The position numbers and the translations under genes were made by a program. Positions 42,948-50,929 of a stretch of 53,722 nt of DNA are shown here, piece after piece; within the stretch, counting starts at the first letter, position 1, and each line of letters starts with the position of its first letter. The DNA comes from Clostridiales bacterium UBA2432 (GTDB lineage Bacteria; Bacillota; Clostridia; Lachnospirales; Vallitaleaceae), in assembly GCA_002342805.1 (NCBI GenBank), contig DDQW01000006.1:8022-61743 (forward strand), given 5' to 3'. The notes beneath the pieces were generated by a model that had not been told where the DNA came from, made no database searches, and saw nothing but the letters and a program-made list of their open reading frames with translations.

Positions 42948-44045
42948 ATGAAAGAACTAAATAATTTTCATGGTAGCGACATTGAAAAAGTCGCAAAATT
43001 TTATAATATTGATGAAAAATCAATCATAAATTTTAGTGGTAACGTTAATCCACTCGGTTTATCCAAGCAATTACAGGAAAAACTGGTGAACAACATTGAT
43101 CTGGTGACAAATTATCCAGACCCCGATTATGTCAGCTTGAAAGAAAGTATATCTCGATATGCAGCAACGGATTCTGAATATGTATTGCTAGGAAACGGTA
43201 CAACAGAGCTCATTGCCCATTATATTGATTACGTCCATCCTAAAAAAGCACTCATTATTGGCCCCACTTATTCAGAATATGAAAAAAAAATTAGCAGTTG
43301 TGATGCTGTTGTCATCTATTATCCGCTACATGAAGAGAATAATTTCCAAATTGATATCCCTAAAATTATCGAGTTATGTTCAAACGACATTGATTTAGTT
43401 GTATTATGTAATCCCAACAATCCTACAGCGTCTTTAGTGAATGCAAATGACTTAAATCCTTTGTTTGACCATCTTAAAACCTTGGGTTTGCATATACTTA
43501 TTGACGAAACCTATATGGATTTCATTGAAAATGCCGAAAAAATCAGTGCCATTCAGCTTGTTGAAAAATATTCCAATTGCATCGTACTTCGAAGTTTTTC
43601 AAAATTTTTCTCTGCTCCGGGACTGCGTTTAGGATATGGGATTACAAGTGATTTCAAATGTCACGAATCTATGGAAAAGCAACGTCACCATTGGGCCATC
43701 AATTCTTTGGCTGCATTTGCAGGTTCTGAACTGATGAAAGACGACGAGTTCATAGAAAAATCGCGTCATTTCATTCAAAATGAACGCAATCGAGTTATGA
43801 AGCAACTTGCCAAGATTAATGAACTGAAAGTTTTTCCAAATTATGGTAATTTCTTTTTTGTCAAAATAATCAACACAAATTATACTACCGCTGATTTATT
43901 TGAACATCTTATAAAAAAAGGTTTAATGATTCGCGACACAGCATCCTTTCCATTCTTACATGGTGAATATTTTCGCTTTTCACTATCAACACAAGATAAT
44001 AATGATCTCTTAATTCACGAGATCCAAAACTATTTCAATAATTAA
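42948..44045 (+). CDS. PLP-dependent aminotransferase, CobD/HisC-like
   Basis: A 365-residue fold type I PLP enzyme. FHGSDIEKVAKFYNIDEKSI followed by NFSGNVNPLG is the typical opening of CobD (threonine-phosphate decarboxylase), while LCNPNNPTAS, LIDETYMDF and RSFSKFFSAPGLRLGYG (PLP lysine in SFSK) are shared with HisC (histidinol-phosphate aminotransferase). AAAGGAG lies 5-6 nt before the ATG. No cobalamin or histidine genes are nearby, so the substrate is open. It stands alone, divergent from the Hsp70-like operon, and ends at a bidirectional terminator. Confidence 0.88.
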   Translation: MKELNNFHGSDIEKVAKFYNIDEKSIINFSGNVNPLGLSKQLQEKLVNNIDLVTNYPDPDYVSLKESISRYAATDSEYVLLGNGTTELIAHYIDYVHPKKALIIGPTYSEYEKKISSCDAVVIYYPLHEENNFQIDIPKIIELCSNDIDLVVLCNPNNPTASLVNANDLNPLFDHLKTLGLHILIDETYMDFIENAEKISAIQLVEKYSNCIVLRSFSKFFSAPGLRLGYGITSDFKCHESMEKQRHHWAINSLAAFAGSELMKDDEFIEKSRHFIQNERNRVMKQLAKINELKVFPNYGNFFFVKIINTNYTTADLFEHLIKKGLMIRDTASFPFLHGEYFRFSLSTQDNNDLLIHEIQNYFNN

Positions 44046-44050
44046 AGAAT

Positions 44051-44085
44051 AAAACAAAGGGGCAGATGATCTGCCCTTTTGTTTT
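44051..44085. terminator. Bidirectional terminator between the aminotransferase and deoC
   Basis: AAAACAAAGGGGCAG pairs with CTGCCCTTTTGTTTT (one unpaired G) around a 5-nt loop; A and T tracts flank both arms, so it can end both convergent transcripts. Confidence 0.9.
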
Positions 44086-44116
44086 ACTCTTGGAAGGTCC
44101 TCATTTAATTTTCACC

Positions 44117-44779
44117 TTAATAATCTTCATTGCTTGTTTGATTGTTCATAATTGCAACACCTGAACTTGCACCAATCCGGTCGGCTCCTGCTTCAATAAC
44201 TGCCATTGCATCTTCATAATCGCGTACGCCTCCAGATGCTTTGACTTTTGCTTGACCTTCAACCGCTTCCTTCATCAAACGTACATCTTCTACCGTTGCA
44301 CCACCACTACTAAAACCTGTTGACGTTTTTACAAAGTCCGCTTTCGCTTTAACTGCAAGCTTACACGCAGTTTCTTTCTGTTCGTCGGTTAACAAGCATG
44401 TCTCAATAATGACTTTAACCGTTGCACCTGCTGCAGCTTCTACAACAGCTTTAATGTCTTCATACACTTCATCTTCGAGTCCGTCTTTTAATGCGCCGAT
44501 GTTAATGACCATGTCAATTTCATCCGCCCCATCTGCAATCGCTTGTTTTGTTTCAAACGCCTTAACGTCTTTTGTAACAGCCCCTAATGGAAATCCTACC
44601 ACTGTACATACTTTCACATCTGAATCTTTTAATTCATTTTTCACAAACGCTGTATTGTATTGATTCACACAAACGGAGGCAAACTGATATTTTTTTGCCT
44701 CATCACAGATGGTCTTTACTTGAGCCTTTGTTGTGTCCGGTTTTAAAATTGTATGATCAATATATTTTGCTAAATTCAT
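44117..44779 (-). CDS. deoC: Deoxyribose-phosphate aldolase
   Basis: A 220-residue TIM-barrel class I aldolase: IDHTILKPD at the N-terminus, VCTVVGFPLGA, EIDMVINIGALKDG, FVKTSTGFSSGGAT (Schiff-base Lys) and KASGGVRDYEDA. It splits 2-deoxyribose 5-phosphate to acetaldehyde and glyceraldehyde 3-phosphate in nucleoside breakdown. The start is ATG 44779, 5 nt after GGAGG; an in-frame ATG at 44791 precedes that site. The tail after GVAIM is short and acidic. It is the last gene of the murL-murD operon, 18 bp after the DUF4234 gene. Confidence 0.96.
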   Translation of the reverse strand: MNLAKYIDHTILKPDTTKAQVKTICDEAKKYQFASVCVNQYNTAFVKNELKDSDVKVCTVVGFPLGAVTKDVKAFETKQAIADGADEIDMVINIGALKDGLEDEVYEDIKAVVEAAAGATVKVIIETCLLTDEQKETACKLAVKAKADFVKTSTGFSSGGATVEDVRLMKEAVEGQAKVKASGGVRDYEDAMAVIEAGADRIGASSGVAIMNNQTSNEDY

Positions 44780-44797
44780 ATGAACCTCCATCTATCA

Positions 44798-45163
44798 CTA
44801 AAAATTAATTGCATTGTTTTGTTCCGTTGCCCATACCTTGTTTAATCCTTCTTGCATAATAGCTGCAGATATAATGCCAAATTCTATTATTGCTAAAATC
44901 AAACAGATAATACTGTCATCTCTTTCCGGTAGTCCTGCTGCCCTTTGAGTCTCCCCAACGCGTTGCGCGTATTTATAGAACCAATACCACCGGTATGGAA
45001 AAACAAAAATACATAGCACAAGTTCTATTCCGCTATCCATGTCTGTTTTGTTTAAATATCCATTGATGTCACGCATGGTTATATAAATCCAATAAAAATA
45101 GTATATTCCACACGTAATAATTGAGTATACGACAACAGATGCTACACTTCTTTGTTGATACAT
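44798..45163 (-). CDS. DUF4234-family membrane protein
   Basis: A 121-residue membrane protein with about three hydrophobic segments (about 7-28, 44-58 and 84-102). The pattern SVASVVVYSIITCGIYYFYWIY, followed by a YKYAQRVGE motif, is typical of DUF4234 proteins, whose role is unknown. It lies between murD and deoC in one operon, 20 bp after murD. Co-location with peptidoglycan genes may be meaningful but is not evidence of function. Confidence 0.8.
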   Translation of the reverse strand: MYQQRSVASVVVYSIITCGIYYFYWIYITMRDINGYLNKTDMDSGIELVLCIFVFPYRWYWFYKYAQRVGETQRAAGLPERDDSIICLILAIIEFGIISAAIMQEGLNKVWATEQNNAINF

Positions 45164-45183
45164 AATCTTCTCCTCTTTACCTT

Positions 45184-46668
45184 TTATTTTATTTGTTCTT
45201 CTTTACGAACCTTTTGTTTAAAATGATCACCTCGTTCTTCAAAGTTTTTATAACAATTATAACTACTTGCTGCCGGTGATAGCAAACAACTCTTACCCTC
45301 TAATGTGTGTTGATAGGATAAGCGAACAGCTTCATCCATTGATTCTGCCAAATGCCAGTAGCGACTTACGTGATCTTGATCAATTTCACTTGCCCATTGA
45401 TAAATTTTATATCCAGTGTCCGGTAAGCAAATGATATGAAGATTTTTATACATTAGCAATTTTTCTGTAAATTCACTATAGTTTATCCCACGGTCGAATC
45501 CACCAATAATAAGGGTCATCAAGTTAGGAATTGAATGAATTGCTTGGATGGTTGCTTCCGGAATTGTCGATATGGAATCATTATAAAATGCAATTCCTTT
45601 ATGGGTGCCAACATATTCCAAGCGGTGTTCTAGTCCTTTGAAGCTTCCAATCAAGGCTAAAATATGTTTAGGATCAATGGTATCGTTCTTGAAAAAGCCT
45701 TCTTTACTAAGATATTGAATAACATTAATGACGACAAGGCTATTCATTAAATTATGGTCGCCAATGAGTTGTTTAGAAAAGTCTTTTTGCCCGTATTGGA
45801 TAAGGTCTCCGTTAGAACTTTTGTAGTAAATTTGATTATCCTCAATAAATACTCCGGGATGACTTAATCTATTATTTTGAATATCTCCAAACGTCTCAAC
45901 CACCTTTGAATCGTCAAATTTTGTCTGGGAGATGCGTTCTCGTAAAAGCGAATTATCTGCACCATAGACGCATAAACTCATGCCTTTATCGTTTGTATTA
46001 TCTGCTAGAAACAACTGTAGTTTAGCATCTTGATATGCTTTATAACTCTCGTAATTGTTTAAATGTTCTTCAAACAAGTTAAGTATAACGCGAATTCGAG
46101 GTCCATGCTGTAAGAATTCTGTCTGAAACGATGACATTTCATACACATATATTTGTCCCTCAGTGTGGGTTTCTAAACATTCAAGCGCAGGGTAACCAAT
46201 ATTACCCACTAGTCGAACACGAAGCCCTAATTGGCTTAAGACATGGGTCACTAAAGAAGAAGTTGTACTCTTTCCCTTTGTTCCGGTTATACCTATACTA
46301 TAAGCCCCCATGTACTCCATGAACAATTCAGATTGGGATAGTATCTTTGCCGAATCTAAATGTTTGAGCAAAAATCCGGGTAAGCCGGGAGTTTTAAAAA
46401 TAAAATCATAGCTGTCTAAATTGTTTAAATATGCATCTGGTGAAAGTACATGTGTTGTTTGATCCTTTGCCTTCTCTAAATATTCTTCTACGATTGCAGG
46501 GTTTTGGTCCATAACATACAATTCATAACTTATCGACAATTTCTTTAATAATCTGTATGTGCTTATTCCTTCTCTTCCAAATCCAATTAAAACTATTTTT
46601 TTATTTTTAAAACGTTCTTCTAAATCTTTTTTTATTGTTTTCCAACATGTATTATTCGCCAATGTCAT
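45184..46668 (-). CDS. murD2: MurD-type ligase, probably MurD2 (L-Glu adding)
   Basis: A 494-residue Mur ligase: an N-terminal Rossmann domain (VLIGFGREGISTYRLL), ATP-binding GITGTKGKSTTSSLVTHVL (about residues 125-143), MSSFQTEFLQHGP, and a C-terminal domain with KGLEHRLEYVG. It joins an amino acid to UDP-MurNAc-L-Ala. It is about 45 residues longer than usual MurD and overlaps the MurL gene by 17 bp. In Xanthomonas, MurD2 adds L-Glu and MurL then epimerises it; the pairing suggests the same here, while a normal MurD should be encoded elsewhere. AAAGGA lies 5 nt before the ATG. Confidence 0.85.
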   Translation of the reverse strand: MTLANNTCWKTIKKDLEERFKNKKIVLIGFGREGISTYRLLKKLSISYELYVMDQNPAIVEEYLEKAKDQTTHVLSPDAYLNNLDSYDFIFKTPGLPGFLLKHLDSAKILSQSELFMEYMGAYSIGITGTKGKSTTSSLVTHVLSQLGLRVRLVGNIGYPALECLETHTEGQIYVYEMSSFQTEFLQHGPRIRVILNLFEEHLNNYESYKAYQDAKLQLFLADNTNDKGMSLCVYGADNSLLRERISQTKFDDSKVVETFGDIQNNRLSHPGVFIEDNQIYYKSSNGDLIQYGQKDFSKQLIGDHNLMNSLVVINVIQYLSKEGFFKNDTIDPKHILALIGSFKGLEHRLEYVGTHKGIAFYNDSISTIPEATIQAIHSIPNLMTLIIGGFDRGINYSEFTEKLLMYKNLHIICLPDTGYKIYQWASEIDQDHVSRYWHLAESMDEAVRLSYQHTLEGKSCLLSPAASSYNCYKNFEERGDHFKQKVRKEEQIK

Positions 46669-48025
46669 CTAGTTCCTTTCTTAGGCGATTTAGGTAGTGC
46701 AATGGAACCCTGTGTCCTTCTTCATAATCTGTCGGCTCATCTGCCAACTTGGGTCCACCTATTTCAATATAATATTGAACTAATGGCGGATAAGCATGAT
46801 GTGGATGATGGGTCTTTTTTATAAATAGATTTAATGCATGTCGAACTTCCCATATGGTTCCGACACATTCAAACGGCTTGGTTTCTTTGATCCCAATAAG
46901 CTCATCAAAGATGTCTTTTAAGTCCATATCGGAATAAAGTTCCTTACCAAAATCATGTTCTAGTTGTTCTAAATCAATAAATGGGCTAAGAATAATATAT
47001 ACAAATAAACACTTGGCACACTTTCCACACCATTTATTTTCTTTTTTCCCTTGATTACAACTTCGATATACATGATGATAGTTTGTATATTTTGAGAATA
47101 AATGACCGATTTCGATTTCATATAATGGACGCAATAGACTAAAGTATTCTATATCTTTTGTTAAATATTCCTGCAAATAATTTGCAAAATCATCTTCAAA
47201 TTCATAACTTTTTGAATACTGATGATTAAATGTGGTTCCTATAACGCTGGGTTCATTAGCACTACGTTCATTTGATAAAGGGATATATTTTTTTCCGGCT
47301 AAAACGGCTCCGAATGTTGCAATAAATGCTAAAATTGCCGAAAAAGGAACATGCCCGTTTAAATACCCCATTTCATTCATGTCTATTAAGCGCTGATCGA
47401 AATATCGTTGTGCTTCTAAATAGTCGTGGTAATGGGCAACTTCAATACAATCATATGCTGCTTTTGGTGCGCTCATAACAAAAGGAAGGCTAATATCATG
47501 GTCTTCTTTCAGAATTTCTAAGGTGACCACCGAATCCTTACCTCCACCAATTGGAATGAGGTGCCCCTTGGTCTGAATATCGACTGTCACATTCATCAAT
47601 GGCTGATCCATACTACTTACAAAGTGAACAAAATTATCTTCATTCACCTCTTCCACCATTTTATTTAAATAAATGAACTCACCTAAGCCGTGATAAAATA
47701 ATTTTTTCCACCATTTTTCTTGTTCTTCAGTGAGTCGTCCACAAGCTATATATACTTCTTGGGGACATGCTAACTTGTAATAATTGATTGTTTCTATTAA
47801 ACCGATATGAAAAATAAAATTCACATAGTTTTGAATTTGATTCCTACGTAAATGAATATCACTTGTTTCTACGTAATAAGATACCCTATGAATAAAGGGT
47901 ATCTGTTCTGTATCCGATTCTAACTGATATGAAAAAATTAATTCAATTTCATCGTCTTTTATTTTATAGTCATATGCTTTATATGTAAATCGCTTATATT
48001 GTTGTGATAATGTTTTATAATCCAT
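46652..48025 (-). CDS. murL: UDP-MurNAc-L-Ala-L-Glu epimerase (MurL-like)
   Basis: 457 residues. A PP-loop-like ATP site, HLIPIGGGKDSVVTLEILK (about residues 150-168), lies in a larger protein with VMSAPKAAYD, IPLSNERSANEPSV and the C-x2-C-x-K-CGKCAKCLFVY cysteine cluster (about 318-333). This is the layout I associate with MurL, which uses ATP to epimerise the terminal L-Glu of UDP-MurNAc-L-Ala-L-Glu to D-Glu, bypassing glutamate racemase. The neighbouring MurD supports this. No other glutamate racemase gene is in the window. It follows a 106-residue ORF by 21 bp. Confidence 0.82.
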   Translation of the reverse strand: MDYKTLSQQYKRFTYKAYDYKIKDDEIELIFSYQLESDTEQIPFIHRVSYYVETSDIHLRRNQIQNYVNFIFHIGLIETINYYKLACPQEVYIACGRLTEEQEKWWKKLFYHGLGEFIYLNKMVEEVNEDNFVHFVSSMDQPLMNVTVDIQTKGHLIPIGGGKDSVVTLEILKEDHDISLPFVMSAPKAAYDCIEVAHYHDYLEAQRYFDQRLIDMNEMGYLNGHVPFSAILAFIATFGAVLAGKKYIPLSNERSANEPSVIGTTFNHQYSKSYEFEDDFANYLQEYLTKDIEYFSLLRPLYEIEIGHLFSKYTNYHHVYRSCNQGKKENKWCGKCAKCLFVYIILSPFIDLEQLEHDFGKELYSDMDLKDIFDELIGIKETKPFECVGTIWEVRHALNLFIKKTHHPHHAYPPLVQYYIEIGGPKLADEPTDYEEGHRVPLHYLNRLRKELDDIGE

Positions 48026-48046
48026 CCTATACCTTCTTTACTCAAT

Positions 48047-48367
48047 CTACTGACTTCGTTGAAAAAGCTCTTTTGTATGATGCATACGCTTAACAATCTC
48101 TTCAATATCTTCCCTTGCTTCAATGTGATTAACACGTTTAATGAGTTGATTTAATTCATCAATCATTAACTGATATATAATGTTTACATCATCATCCTGC
48201 TTCATATTATTCTTAGCCAATGTTTCAGATAAATCAATCACTTTTTGCTTTAACAAAGCGTTATTGGCAGCAAGTGGATTTTGGTCTACTGCATATTTTA
48301 ATTCTTTCAGCAAACATTCTATTAATTTTTCATGTCGATGATTAAAAAAATCAAATAATAAGCTCAT
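48047..48367 (-). CDS. Small helical protein of unknown function, upstream of murL
   Basis: 106 residues, wholly helical and charged, no signal peptide, membrane segment or recognised motif (begins MSLLFDFFNHRHEKL). The ATG has only a weak GAAGAG nearby; a perfect AGGAGG lies 24 nt upstream and is too far, and an in-frame TAG prevents a longer start. It is probably the first gene of the murL-murD operon. Function unknown. Confidence 0.65.
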   Translation of the reverse strand: MSLLFDFFNHRHEKLIECLLKELKYAVDQNPLAANNALLKQKVIDLSETLAKNNMKQDDDVNIIYQLMIDELNQLIKRVNHIEAREDIEEIVKRMHHTKELFQRSQ

Positions 48368-48412
48368 ATCTCTTCGCTAAAGAACCGCCGACCTCCTATA
48401 CCATTTGATTCT

Positions 48413-48441
48413 ATTCTACCACATATAAAATAATTTATGAA
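48413..48441 (-). promoter_or_regulatory. Candidate promoter of the murL-murD operon
   Basis: TTCATA, 17-bp spacer, TGG-TAGAAT (extended -10) on the minus strand, just after the T-run of the pyrE terminator and 46 bp upstream of the small gene. The -35 is weak (4 of 6). Confidence 0.5.
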
Positions 48442-48442
48442 G

Positions 48443-48477
48443 AAAAAAATAAGACATCTGCAAACTTGGCAGATGTC
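48443..48477 (-). terminator. Terminator of the pyr operon
   Basis: Perfect 9-bp stem GACATCTGC/GCAGATGTC with a 7-nt loop, followed on the minus strand by TTATTTTTTT; 26 bp after pyrE. Confidence 0.9.
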
Positions 48478-48502
48478 TTTGATTTTCCGATAAAATAATC
48501 CT

Positions 48503-49177
48503 TTATTTTATTCCATATATGGCGTAATAATCATCGATACGTCCTTTAATTTCATCATCAATATATACCACACCATCAATCGGTCGGTTATATAGATATT
48601 CAATAACCTCTTCCATTGTTACAATAGCTTGTGTTTTGATTCCGAATTCTTGTTCGATTTCTGCTAAAGCACTTATCTCATTTTGTCCTTTTTCCATACG
48701 GTCCACAGATATAATTAAACCGATAACATCTACATCGGCTTGTGCTTTTAGCAAAGGCATAGTCTCACGAATCGATGTACCTGCAGTTGTGACATCTTCA
48801 ATTAGCAATACCTTTTGACCGTCTTTGAGCGGACCACCTAAAAGAACACCTGCATCTCCATGATCTTTGGCTTCTTTACGGCTTGAGCAGTATTCTACAT
48901 TTGATCCATATGAACTGCTTAATGAGATTGCTGTAGCAACACTTAAGGGAATACCTTTATATGCCGGTCCGAATAAAACATCAAATTCTGTACCGAAATT
49001 ATCTTTAATCGCTTTCGCATAGTAATCACCTAATCGGTTAAGTTGTCGTCCTGTTCTATAATTCCCTGTGTTAATAAAGAACGGAGTTTTACGACCGCTT
49101 TTTGTTGTAAAGTCCCCAAACGTTAACACGCCTGATTCGACCATAAATTCTATAAAATCTAGTTTATATGCGTCCAT
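48503..49177 (-). CDS. pyrE: Orotate phosphoribosyltransferase
   Basis: A 224-residue type I phosphoribosyltransferase that makes orotidine 5'-monophosphate. FTTKSGRKTPFFINTGNYR binds orotate; VLLIEDVTTAGTSIRE (about residues 120-135) is the PRPP loop; DVLFGPAYKGIPLSVATA is also conserved. It is the last gene of the pyrimidine operon, 25 bp after pyrD. The next pathway gene, pyrF, is not adjacent. Confidence 0.96.
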   Translation of the reverse strand: MDAYKLDFIEFMVESGVLTFGDFTTKSGRKTPFFINTGNYRTGRQLNRLGDYYAKAIKDNFGTEFDVLFGPAYKGIPLSVATAISLSSSYGSNVEYCSSRKEAKDHGDAGVLLGGPLKDGQKVLLIEDVTTAGTSIRETMPLLKAQADVDVIGLIISVDRMEKGQNEISALAEIEQEFGIKTQAIVTMEEVIEYLYNRPIDGVVYIDDEIKGRIDDYYAIYGIK

Positions 49178-49202
49178 TAAAATCTTTCCCTTCGTATAAG
49201 TC

Positions 49203-50105
49203 TTACTCTATTATACCAACAATTTCATTAATGTCTAGTAAATTATAGGATTTCATATAGTTTCTTATACCTTCTAGGACTTCCATTGTTGCTCTTGGAT
49301 TCAGTAAATTAGCGGTTCCGACAGCAATTGCATTTGCACCGGCCATCATAAATTCAAGGGCGTCTTCCCCTGTCATGATGCCACCCAATCCGATAATCGG
49401 AAGTTGACATGCTTTTGACACTTGATAAACCATGCGAACAGCCACCGGCTTAATAGCCGGACCTGAAAACCCTCCCATTTTTCTGGCTAGGGTAGGTTGG
49501 CGTCGATGTACATCAATATGCATTCCAATCAGCGTATTTATTAAAGATAAACCATCCGCTCCGGCCGCTTCCACTGCCTTAGCTATTTCAGTAATATCAG
49601 TCACATTCGGACTCAATTTTACAATCAAGGGTTGTTTTGCGACTTTTTTTACTTCTGCAGTGACAAGCGCTGCCATTTTGGGATCAACACCAAAAGCAAC
49701 GCCACCTTCCTTGACATTTGGACAGGAAATATTTAATTCCAGCATATCTACATCTGCATCTGAAAGTTTTTCCACAACATCACAGTATTCTTGTATGGTT
49801 CTTCCAGCCAAATTCACAATAATCTTGGTATCATATTGACGCAAGAATGGAATATCCTCTTTGATAAAGACATCAACTCCCGGATTTTGAAGACCCACTG
49901 AATTTAACATTCCACCATAGGTTTCTGCAATTCTTGGGGCTGGATTTCCCTTCCATGGAGTACTTGCAACACCTTTAACAATGACACCGCCAATTTGATT
50001 TAGGTCAACAATATCTGCATATTCTTTCCCCGAATTAAAGGTTCCTGATGCTGTAAACACTGGATTTTTAAATTTTACGCCACAAAATTCTACACCTAGA
50101 TTCAT
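49203..50105 (-). CDS. pyrD: Dihydroorotate dehydrogenase, class 1B catalytic subunit
   Basis: A 300-residue FMN barrel: FKNPVFTASGTFNSG at the N-terminus, LELNISCPNVKEGG (catalytic Cys, about residue 130), LIVKLSPNVTDI and GLGGIMTGEDALEFMMAGA. Class 1B enzymes use NAD+ through the PyrK subunit, encoded immediately upstream with a 4-bp ATGA overlap, which argues for balanced translation. Cytoplasmic, pyrimidine biosynthesis. Confidence 0.97.
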   Translation of the reverse strand: MNLGVEFCGVKFKNPVFTASGTFNSGKEYADIVDLNQIGGVIVKGVASTPWKGNPAPRIAETYGGMLNSVGLQNPGVDVFIKEDIPFLRQYDTKIIVNLAGRTIQEYCDVVEKLSDADVDMLELNISCPNVKEGGVAFGVDPKMAALVTAEVKKVAKQPLIVKLSPNVTDITEIAKAVEAAGADGLSLINTLIGMHIDVHRRQPTLARKMGGFSGPAIKPVAVRMVYQVSKACQLPIIGLGGIMTGEDALEFMMAGANAIAVGTANLLNPRATMEVLEGIRNYMKSYNLLDINEIVGIIE

Positions 50106-50926
50106 GAAAAAATCACCTTTCTATAGTCAAACACAGGACCATCTTTACACACCTTCATATAATCAAAGTCCTCTGCGTTTTTTATTGCTACAACGCAACC
50201 AACACACCCGCCAAAACCACAACCCATGCGTTCTTCTAAAGAAAACTCCCCTTGATAGCCTTCTCGAAGCCCAAAATTTTGTAGGCCTTTAAGCATGGGC
50301 GTGGGACCGCAAGCATATACATAATCAAAGGTTTTTAGCTGATGGTTTAACTTTTGCTCTTCCATTAATCCAATCACATGCCCATGATAACCTTCACGAC
50401 CGGAATCCGTTGAAATATATACTTTCCCATAGGCCTCAAACTCCTTAGTCAAATACACATCATCTCTAAACCCGAGCATGATTGTAATCTCTATCTCTTC
50501 TTGATATCGCTTCTTTAGCTCTTTCGAAAGTTCTAGAAGTGGCGGTGTTCCTACACCACCACCAACAATAAGGACTTGTTTTGGACTATTATGCTTCTCT
50601 GAATTTAGGTCAAGAGAAAATCCTTTTCCAAGCGGTCCTAATACATCAATCATTTCACCGGCTTCCATCTCAGAAAACAGGTGGGTACCACTTCCGACAA
50701 CCGCATAAAGAAGTCGTAAATAGCCTTGTTCATGATTGATTTCGCAAATACTTATGGGTCTTGGTAGTAATTTTGACTGATCATTGCAATACAGGTTAAC
50801 AAATTGTCCGGCTTGTGCTTGTTTTACAATATCCGGCGCTTGTATAAGCATTTCGTATATTGATGGTTTTATCATGATATTACTTATGATTTTATAACTT
50901 TTTCGATCTAACGGATTATGACACAT
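50102..50926 (-). CDS. pyrK: Dihydroorotate dehydrogenase electron transfer subunit
   Basis: A 274-residue ferredoxin-reductase-like protein: an FAD-binding barrel (FVNLYCNDQSKLLPRPISIC, split), an NAD-binding domain (VLIVGGGVGTPPLLEL) and a C-terminal [2Fe-2S] site in ERMGCGFGGCVGCVV plus a later KVCKDGPVF cysteine. It carries electrons from PyrD to NAD+. It lies 3 bp after carB and overlaps pyrD. Confidence 0.96.
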   Translation of the reverse strand: MCHNPLDRKSYKIISNIMIKPSIYEMLIQAPDIVKQAQAGQFVNLYCNDQSKLLPRPISICEINHEQGYLRLLYAVVGSGTHLFSEMEAGEMIDVLGPLGKGFSLDLNSEKHNSPKQVLIVGGGVGTPPLLELSKELKKRYQEEIEITIMLGFRDDVYLTKEFEAYGKVYISTDSGREGYHGHVIGLMEEQKLNHQLKTFDYVYACGPTPMLKGLQNFGLREGYQGEFSLEERMGCGFGGCVGCVVAIKNAEDFDYMKVCKDGPVFDYRKVIFS

Positions 50927-50929
50927 CGT

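Noticed and set aside
49432..49839. 135-residue plus-strand open frame inside pyrD
   Set aside because: Antisense to a conserved pyrD coding region, low-complexity Ala/Thr/Ser product, no start signal.
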